A stretch of 12,840 nt of DNA from Chloroflexota bacterium. Its GTDB lineage: Bacteria; Chloroflexota; Anaerolineae; Caldilineales; Caldilineaceae. The stretch spans positions 11,584 through 24,423 of the forward strand of contig DMDA01000061.1 in assembly GCA_003451595.1 (NCBI GenBank). Direction: 5' to 3'. The notes beneath the pieces were generated by a model. The model was not told the DNA's origin. It searched no databases and worked only from the letters and a program-made list of their open reading frames with translations. Position numbers and translations under genes: made by a program. Shown one piece after another: positions 5,682 through 11,300 of this stretch. Each line of letters starts with the position of its first letter. Position 1 is the first letter of the stretch.

Positions 5682-5959
5682 TGCGCACCTTCCAACTGGT
5701 CGATGCACTGTTCCAGCCGGTCAGCGCAGCGCGCCAGCCGCCGCGTCGTGGCGCGTTCCCACTCGTTCCAATCAATCTCGCCGGTCAGCAGGTCAACCAC
5801 GCCGCCGCATTGCTCGACCGTCCACACCAGCGCGGCAAGTTCCGGCCTCACCGCCAACGGCACGCCGACAGCAGCCAGCGCGCCCAGTTCAGCGGCAATT
5901 TCTCCCACGGCGCGCCGATACTCCGAAAGCCTATTCAGTTGTTGCGTTGAGTTGTTCAT
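5678..5959 (-). CDS. Unknown 93-aa helical protein, first gene of the compact operon
   Basis: The product is 93 aa, almost all helix: 'LNRLSEYRRAVGEIAAELGA', 'ELAALVWTVEQCGGVVDLL', then a charged C-terminal helix 'RLARCADRLEQCIDQLEGAQ' with heptad-like Leu and Ile spacing. It is likely oligomeric. AAGGA lies 11 bases before ATG 5959. The family is not recognised. It opens the seven-gene block, just after the hairpin region behind the integrase, and its stop overlaps the nuclease start (ATGA). Confidence 0.65.
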   Translation of the reverse strand: MNNSTQQLNRLSEYRRAVGEIAAELGALAAVGVPLAVRPELAALVWTVEQCGGVVDLLTGEIDWNEWERATTRRLARCADRLEQCIDQLEGAQ

Positions 5960-5994
5960 GTTGTCGTCTGTCCTTTCGACTGGTAGAATTGTTG

Positions 5995-6060
5995 CGCCCG
6001 TCCTGTGGTCTGTCCTCTGTGCAGCGTTTTCGGCGACTGCACAGCCCCACAGGACGGGCG
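5995..6060. repeat. Two-tier inverted repeat between integrase and the compact operon
   Basis: The outer arms CGCCCGTCCTGTGG (5995-6008) and 6047-6060 are exact 14-bp reverse complements. Inside them CTGTGCAG (6017-6024) pairs with CTGCACAG (6037-6044). Together they can form one large hairpin with an internal bulge and a 12-base loop. In the direction of integrase transcription it starts 5 bp after the stop codon but is followed by GCAACAATTC, not a T-run. It may still stop the integrase transcript or shield its 3' end. It could also be a protein-binding, recombination or single-strand-origin site. Confidence 0.6.
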
Positions 6061-6065
6061 TTTGC

Positions 6066-6932
6066 TCACTTTAGAAGTTGGTCAACTGGTCGTACCCGTG
6101 CATGAGCTTCTTTCAGGTCACGGTCTACGATGTCCAGATACCGCCAAAGTACTTGGGTGTCGGCGTGCCCCATGAGCCGCGCCAGCATGTGAACATCCAT
6201 GCCACCGCGCAGCGCCGTGATTGCAAACGTTCTGCGCAGCGCGTGAGCTGTCAGCACGTCAACGCCTGACGCTTCGCGCAGCCGCTCCATGAGCTGCACG
6301 ATACCGGCCACAGTCAGGCGTGTTCCTGTCGTCTTGTTGGGAAACAACGGTTCATTTGCGCGTGGTTGCCGCTCTGCCAGGTAGTCACCAATCGCCCGGC
6401 GCGTATGCACACCGACATAGGAGATGCGCGTCTTGGCGCTCTTTCCTTTGCGCACAAAGACGGCGCCGGTCGTCAGGTCAACGTCGGAGACGTTCAACGC
6501 GCACAATTCGCCCGCCCGGATACCGCTATCCAGGATGGTCAGCACGACGGCGCGGTCGCGTTCGTCGCAATGCTTCAGCACAGTCTTGACCTGGTCTTCC
6601 GTTAGCGCCGGTAGCACGGTGCGCGGCAAGCGCGGTAGCGCCACAGTCGGAGTAACCGTCAAGATGTTCTCGTTAACCAGGAATCTGAAAAAGCGTCGAA
6701 GGGTTCGCCCGCAATTGTGTTGATGTTGGATACTGGCACTGCGCAGCGTCATCAGGTAGCGCCGCATCATGGGCGTATCAACCTGGTCAATCGTGGAGAC
6801 GTTTTCCTCGGCCAGCCAGGTTACAAAGTGATTCAGTTTTGACCGATACCAGATGATGGTAGACTGTTCAAGCCGTCGTGCTTCGCAGTCAAGCAAGAAC
6901 AGCGCAACAGCATCGTTTGGAGTAGACGCCAC
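6066..6932 (-). CDS. int: Tyrosine recombinase (site-specific integrase)
   Basis: The product is 288 aa, a compact XerC/D-sized recombinase. The N-terminal core-binding domain (about 5-90) has the typical 'WYRSKLNHFVTWLAEEN' and 'RTLRRFFRFLVNENILT' helices. The catalytic domain carries R139 in 'SGIRAGEL', K162/K164 in 'RKGKSAKTR', H230-A-L-R233 in 'TAHALRRTFA', H256 in 'LMGHAD' and the nucleophile Y265 in 'LWRYLDI', so all expected catalytic residues are present. The start is GTG at 6932 after GGGGGTG; no ATG is better placed. The gene lies about 40 bp inside the tRNA attachment site and reads away from it, so it most likely integrates and excises this element. Its product has no long arm-binding domain visible at the N-terminus. 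No excisionase is recognisable nearby. Confidence 0.93.
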   Translation of the reverse strand: MASTPNDAVALFLLDCEARRLEQSTIIWYRSKLNHFVTWLAEENVSTIDQVDTPMMRRYLMTLRSASIQHQHNCGRTLRRFFRFLVNENILTVTPTVALPRLPRTVLPALTEDQVKTVLKHCDERDRAVVLTILDSGIRAGELCALNVSDVDLTTGAVFVRKGKSAKTRISYVGVHTRRAIGDYLAERQPRANEPLFPNKTTGTRLTVAGIVQLMERLREASGVDVLTAHALRRTFAITALRGGMDVHMLARLMGHADTQVLWRYLDIVDRDLKEAHARVRPVDQLLK

Positions 6933-6970
6933 AGAACACCCCCAGGGTAGGGTCTTGTTCTGGCGAGGGC

Positions 6971-7014
6971 TTCATAATCCCTAGGTCCCGTGTTCAAGTC
7001 ACGGCATCGCCACC
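6971..7014 (+). pseudogene. 3' half of a CAT-anticodon tRNA gene (elongator tRNA-Met most likely)
   Basis: The tRNA 3' half is complete: anticodon loop TTCATAA (6971-6977, anticodon CAT), stem strand TCCCT (6978-6982), variable loop AGGTC, T arm CCGTG-TTCAAGT-CACGG (6988-7004), acceptor strand CATCGCC (7005-7011), discriminator A and CC. The D arm and the 5' acceptor strand (GGCGATG expected) are absent upstream. The upstream AGGGC can pair only partly with TCCCT (C opposite U at 31/39). The segment therefore cannot make a tRNA and is a duplication left by integration. The stem lacks the three G:C pairs of initiator tRNA; tRNA-Ile2 (also CAT) is an alternative. Confidence 0.85.
6972..7012 (+). 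other. Attachment site attR (core within tRNA 3' half)
   Basis: A normal tRNA-Met would read about AGGGACTCATAATCCCT across the anticodon arm. Here the bases before 6972 diverge (GGGCT), while everything from TCATAATCCC onwards is tRNA-like. The identity block used for recombination therefore probably starts in the anticodon loop and extends towards the 3' end. The matching attL, with the intact tRNA, should lie beyond the left edge. Confidence 0.75.
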
Positions 7015-7029
7015 TTCAACTCACCAATG

Positions 7030-7075
7030 AAAGACCCATCATCAGAAGAGTTTTCGATGGTGGGTCTTTGTTTTT
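7030..7075 (+). terminator. Intrinsic terminator of the tRNA locus
   Basis: A 14-bp stem (7030-7043 AAAGACCCATCATC with 7056-7069, one G:T pair) has a 12-base loop and is followed by GTTTTT. It lies 15 bp after the tRNA 3' end and must be the original host terminator of the tRNA gene. It would also stop plus-strand transcription leaving the element. Confidence 0.9.
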
Positions 7076-7405
7076 CCACATAGACCCTCCCTGCACAACT
7101 AACGTTACCCCTGTCAACACCGGTCTATTTCGTGTTCGGGGCAAATTGCGGTGCTGCACCGGTGCATCAATTCACCAACTGATGATAGCTAGTCCACTCA
7201 AGTAGACTGACGCAGCGACGCCTAGTCGGTTTATGGTGATTCACAAAATAGCCCGGTAATCGGGATAGCCGCCTTCGGCATAGCTGACCGCCTGCTTACG
7301 TAGGTCATCGCCTCCGGCGTGACAGCGTGGTCAACCGGAAGCGTCGGGCTGGAAGTCGAACCTACGATAACCGAATCTATTTGATCTATTTGTCAAATTC
7401 CATGA

Positions 7406-7456
7406 GCCGGCTTCGGCTGTCAGCCTTCGATTGAAATCGAGGCTGGCAGCCCCGGC
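7406..7456. repeat. Long imperfect inverted repeat in intergenic DNA
   Basis: The left strand 7415-7432 (GGCTGTCAGCCTTCGATT) pairs with 7435-7451 (AATCGAGGCTGGCAGCC) with one T:G pair and one bulged base. A further GCCGG (7406-7410) pairs with CCGGC (7452-7456), and CATG borders the outer ends. The whole folds into one long hairpin without a T-run on either side. It resembles a REP-like or miniature mobile repeat or a structured RNA. Nothing identifies which. Confidence 0.55.
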
Positions 7457-7459
7457 CAT

Positions 7460-7485
7460 GAAATATACCTGTGAAATACACCTGT
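7460..7485. repeat. 13-bp tandem repeat, two copies
   Basis: GAAATATACCTGT (7460-7472) is followed immediately by GAAATACACCTGT (7473-7485), with one difference. It lies just after the long hairpin and about 150 bp before the cohesin promoter. It could be a regulator-binding pair or a chance duplication. Confidence 0.5.
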
Positions 7486-7630
7486 TGGTGCAAGCTCGGT
7501 TGTGCACTGCAGCGGTTGTCGGCACACTCTACGTTCAGTCATCATCTTAGCCATCACCCACCCGCCACAACCACAGCCGTATGATGCAATTGTGAGGCGC
7601 TTCTTACCCGTCATTGCCTGACAATCTGTA

Positions 7631-7659
7631 TTGAATTGGCTATGGTGTTACGGTATATG
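7631..7659 (+). promoter_or_regulatory. Likely sigma70-type promoter of the cohesin/dockerin operon
   Basis: TTGAAT (7631-7636) and TATATG (7654-7659) are separated by exactly 17 bp, and each matches the consensus at four of six positions. Transcription would begin near 7666, giving a leader of about 27 bases to the AGGAG and ATG at 7693. Confidence 0.45.
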
Positions 7660-7692
7660 CAACTGTTTGCTAGTCTTGTCCAGGAGAAGCCT

Positions 7693-8292
7693 ATGCGTCC
7701 ACTTTTTAATCGATCATCCATCTGGTTGACTGTTTTGGTGATTTGTATCGGTCTGACGCTGTTGGTGGGCGGCAGCCGACCCTCCATCGCCGCTGCACCG
7801 CTGCTCCGTTTGGTTGCGCCGGACGGAACAGCGTCGGTAACCGATGAACTGCTCGTGGAAGTCCACGCGGCTGAGGTCGTGAACCTGGGCAGTTGGGAGG
7901 CCACGCTCGGCTACGACCGCAGCCTGCTTGCGCTTGTCCAGGTGGAGAGTGCGCCAGCCTTCGGTCTGCCGCAACCAGCGTGCGCCACCCAACAGACCCG
8001 TTGCGCTGTGTTGTTGGGGCCGCGCCCCATCCTCGGCGGCGTGAGTGTGGGCGCCATCTCGCTGGGCGCCGCGCCCGGTCTGCACGGCGATGGGTTGATT
8101 GCTCGCCTGCACTTCCAGCCCACCGGACAGCCGGGCGTCGCTGTGCTTACGTTGAACGATGCGCTGGTCACCGACATTTCTGGCCAGGCGCTGGCGCCGC
8201 AGACGCAAGGCACACAGATCAGCCTGGGCGTCACGCTCGACCGGCGGGTTTTCCTGCCCACCGTCAACAATCAGGTGAGCGCTGGGGAATAG
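7693..8292 (+). CDS. Secreted cohesin-domain protein
   Basis: The product is 199 aa. The start is ATG 7693, with AGGAG six bases upstream; an in-frame ATG at 7636 would put a non-signal stretch before the signal peptide. Residues 1-34 form a secretion signal (MRPLFNRSS, a hydrophobic core, cleavage near SIAAA). Residues about 37-178 fit a cohesin fold: 'LLVEVHAAEVVNLGSWEATL', 'GYDRSLLALVQVE', then 'GDGLIARLHFQP' and 'LTLNDALVTDISGQAL' in the usual order. C97 and C104 may form a disulfide. The tail 'DRRVFLPTVNNQ' resembles the short 'LP.V' ends I associate with secreted Chloroflexota proteins, possibly a surface sorting signal (inference). Cohesins bind dockerin modules tightly through calcium-dependent contacts, and the next gene, 10 bp downstream, encodes a dockerin. 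The pair is probably one operon and one extracellular complex. Confidence 0.82.
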   Translation: MRPLFNRSSIWLTVLVICIGLTLLVGGSRPSIAAAPLLRLVAPDGTASVTDELLVEVHAAEVVNLGSWEATLGYDRSLLALVQVESAPAFGLPQPACATQQTRCAVLLGPRPILGGVSVGAISLGAAPGLHGDGLIARLHFQPTGQPGVAVLTLNDALVTDISGQALAPQTQGTQISLGVTLDRRVFLPTVNNQVSAGE

Positions 8293-8302
8293 GGGGTTTG
8301 CC

Positions 8303-11300
8303 ATGCAACACGTTTCCATATTGCTTCAGCGCCTGACAACAGGTGCAGTATCCAGAGTCGCACGCCTACCGGGGTGGCGTCAGACCCAACGCCTGGGCGT
8401 CGCCAGTGTACTGCTGATGGCGATCCTCGCCGCACTGACGCTCACCACCGCTGCTCAGGGACAGGCGCCCACACCGCCCTGCGCCGCCGCCGATATTACC
8501 TGCGACGGGCGCATCGACGTAGCTGACTTGCAGCGCATTGCGGCGGCGGTGCAGGCTCCAGACCAGGTGGACGCCCATTTCGATGTGAACGGCGACGGCG
8601 CCATCAACGTTACCGATTTGGAAGCGGCGCGCACACGCTGGCACGGCGCTCTCAACACAAGCACCTCTGCCGGGCGCTTTGGCTACGCCGTCGATGACGC
8701 CGGCAATGTCTACCTGCGCTGGCAACTGGCGACAAGCGTCTACGCGACATCGGTGGAGGTGCTGCGTGAACCGGCGCCTGCTGGCGCACCGGCTGCTGGC
8801 GTCGGCGCCGCCGGGATTGTCGCCACGGTGGCGCCGATCACCGATGATGCCACGGCGCTGCCGCTGCTCGGCGAACACTGGGAGACGTTGCGCAACGGCT
8901 ATGAGACCGACGCCAACGGCGACCCTATTCCCCTTGCCACCGTGGCGCAGGTGCACACGCACGTGCAGGCGGGCGACAATCCGATGTTGGTGGAATGGCT
9001 GGCGAACCGGGAGCCGGGCGTGGCGCGCGTCTTTGCCCTCGGCTATTTGGACACTAACTTCAGCAGCGGTGGCGTCTACCGCTACTGGATTCGGCAAGGC
9101 GCTACGCTGCTTGGCCCGGTCGATGTAGACACAACTGCAAGGACACGCCTGCCCAATCCAAACGGGCTGACGGCCTTCGACGCTGCGCCGCAACTGACCG
9201 CCAACCTGACGACGCAAATCGGCGGCGCGCCCAATAGTGCGCTAGTAGCGCGCGCCAAACGCGAGGCGCATGCCAACATCTACCTTGCCTGGAATCCTGA
9301 GTTGGGCCTGCCGGAGACCGATCCAGTCTGGCATAATGGCTTCAATGTCTATCGCCGCACGTGCGATCCTGGCCCGGCCAATTGCGGCGGCTGGGAACGC
9401 ATCAACGAATACCCGATCTTTCCGCAGCCATTACCCGCCGAAGCCGGCGCTGTCGAAAATGTGAGCGGCGGACGTCTGGCATATGGGATGGAAGTGCATG
9501 AGTTTGACTATCAATGGGCAGATTTCGATCTCGACACTGCGCGCGTCTACTGCTATAGCGTCACCTCGCTGGATTTACTGCAGCAGGACGGCGCCCCCTC
9601 GCCCCAGGCCTGTCTCCAGCCGCCCGACTATCGTCCGCCGGGCGCGCCTGACCTGCTGCGCGTAGAGACGATATACAACGGCAAAAACCTGCCTGCCAGC
9701 GTGAACGTCGTCTACAGCTTCGATCCATCGGTGGACGGCAACGCCGACTGGCGCAGCTTCGCCCTCTACCGTGCACCGACGGCGCTGGCAGTCTGGCCCG
9801 ATGAGTGGACGCTGGTGCGCCAGGTGACGCCCGATCGCTGCGGCAATGAGATGGTGATGAGCGACGTCAATCTGGGCGAGCATCAGAACTTCTGGTATCG
9901 CGTCGTGGCGATCGACCGCACCGGCAACATAAGCGCACCGAGTGCGCCACGCGTCAGCCGCATCGACGACCTGTATCCCCCGGACGCGCCCACTGTCTGT
10001 GCAGTCGATATACAGGGAAAGCCCGCCAATCTGTGTTTCCCCAACGACGCCGACGTGGCGCAAGTCAACATCTATCGCAAATTTGCCGCCAACGGCGTGG
10101 CCCTGTTGGTAGGACAGGCGCCAGTGAGCGGCGCCAACTTCGCTTGGATCGCGTGGAGCGACGACTACACGCCGCTGCGCGAAACCGAGTTCTTCTACGA
10201 AGTGCGCGGGATCGATGAGGCGGGCAACCTGGGCGCAGCCTCGACCTTCGCCCTGACGCGCACGCTGAGCACCGGCGTGGTGCAAAAGCTCATCCCGCCA
10301 GCGCTGATCAGCGCCAGCATCGACGCCAGCCGCACCGGGCAATTGACATGGACAACGGCTGGCGAAGCCAACCTGCGCCGCTTCGATATCTATCGTGGCG
10401 TCGGCGAGATCGCACCTGCATTGTCCGCCATGACCAAGATCGGCGAAGTCACCGTCAATCGCCATCAACCCGATCAGCGCGAGTTCACCTTCAGCGACGC
10501 CAGCAATCTGGCCGTCAACGACGTCTACTGGTACGCCGTGGAAGCAGTCGATTACAGCGGCGCAAAAAGCGCGAGCGCCCCCTATCCGGCGCGCTACGTT
10601 GAGCTGGATGACCCCTCGGCGCCACCGTTGGCGCAGTTCCCGTTACAGGCAGTCTGGTCTAACAATCCCAACCCTGAACCAGACGGCGTGCAATTGCTGC
10701 TCGAAAACCCCAACGGCTCTGGGCGCCCGCCGAACTGCTGCTACATCGTCTTCCGCAGCCGCACGCCCGATGCCGGCTTTGCGCCGATCACGCCGATCAT
10801 CCCGCTCCAGGATCGCTTCTACCTGGACACCGATGTCCACCCCGGCGACGTGGCGTACTATCAGGTGGTGCGCATCCTAGCGGGCGACTGGATCGGCGCG
10901 GGCATCCTGACCAACAGCGCCACCGGCGAGATCGTGGCGGCCAGCGATGTGGTGCAGGCCACCGGCATCCCGGCAAACCCGCTCAACACCAGCCCGCACA
11001 CCCCGCCAGACGCCGGCATCTACGTGCCGTTGCCCGGTGACCCACCGGCCACGCTGCGCTTCGGCGCCTGGGATGTGCGCGTCACCAACTACACCAGCAA
11101 GAGCGCTGGCAACCTGAGCGGCGTTGGCAAAGTGACGCTCCAACCCGCCGCTGGTGCGAACGTTGAGGTCAAAGTGACTTTCAGCAATATCGATGCCCTC
11201 TCTAGCGGCGCCGTCACCTCCGGCAGCGCCATGGTGCTACTGGGGACGATGGGCGTCACCTACAGCGATCGCGTGCGCTACACCGTCAGCAACATGACCT

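Larger units (their letters stand above)
1..7012. mobile_element. Right end of a tRNA-integrated mobile element (phage satellite, prophage or integrative plasmid)
   Basis: Twelve minus-strand genes lie between the left edge and a tRNA 3' fragment at 6971-7014, with a tyrosine recombinase immediately inside that fragment. This is the usual layout of an element integrated at a tRNA gene. The visible modules are integrase, a compact operon of small unknown genes with a GIY-YIG-type nuclease and two membrane proteins, a ribbon-helix-helix regulator, and a primase/VirE-helicase replication module. No structural, packaging or conjugation gene is in view, so the class cannot be settled. The left end is outside the window. 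An intact copy of the tRNA gene is expected there, because the 5' half of the tRNA is missing here. The right boundary is placed at the tRNA 3' end, and the exact crossover lies somewhere within the shared tRNA sequence. Confidence 0.85.
7076..7630. other. Long intergenic region, no gene recognised
   Basis: About 555 bp between the tRNA terminator and the cohesin operon promoter. Open frames on both strands are 60-70 codons at most, lack good ribosome-binding sites and resemble nothing I know. It contains a short CCCG/CGGG hairpin near 7252-7264, a long imperfect hairpin at 7406-7456 and a 13-bp tandem repeat at 7460-7485, described separately. Confidence 0.6.

Noticed and set aside
6971..7014. 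Functional tRNA gene
   Set aside because: The D arm and 5' acceptor strand are missing, and the upstream bases do not pair properly. Only the 3' half is present.
7331..7614. Two overlapping minus-strand frames of 64 codons each
   Set aside because: No ribosome-binding site, no recognisable domain, and they run across the long hairpin and the tandem repeat.
7636..7692. Upstream ATG of the cohesin protein
   Set aside because: It falls inside the likely promoter and would put 19 residues ahead of a normal signal peptide. ATG 7693 has a good ribosome-binding site.
8366..9217. Long open frame on the minus strand (283 codons)
   Set aside because: It is antisense to the dockerin protein, whose frame is continuous with clear domains. 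The minus-strand translation is Arg/Gly/His-rich without any family resemblance, as expected from GC-rich codons read backwards.
9575..10468. Long open frame on the minus strand (297 codons)
   Set aside because: Shadow of the fibronectin-III-like region of the giant protein. No ribosome-binding site or domain is recognisable.
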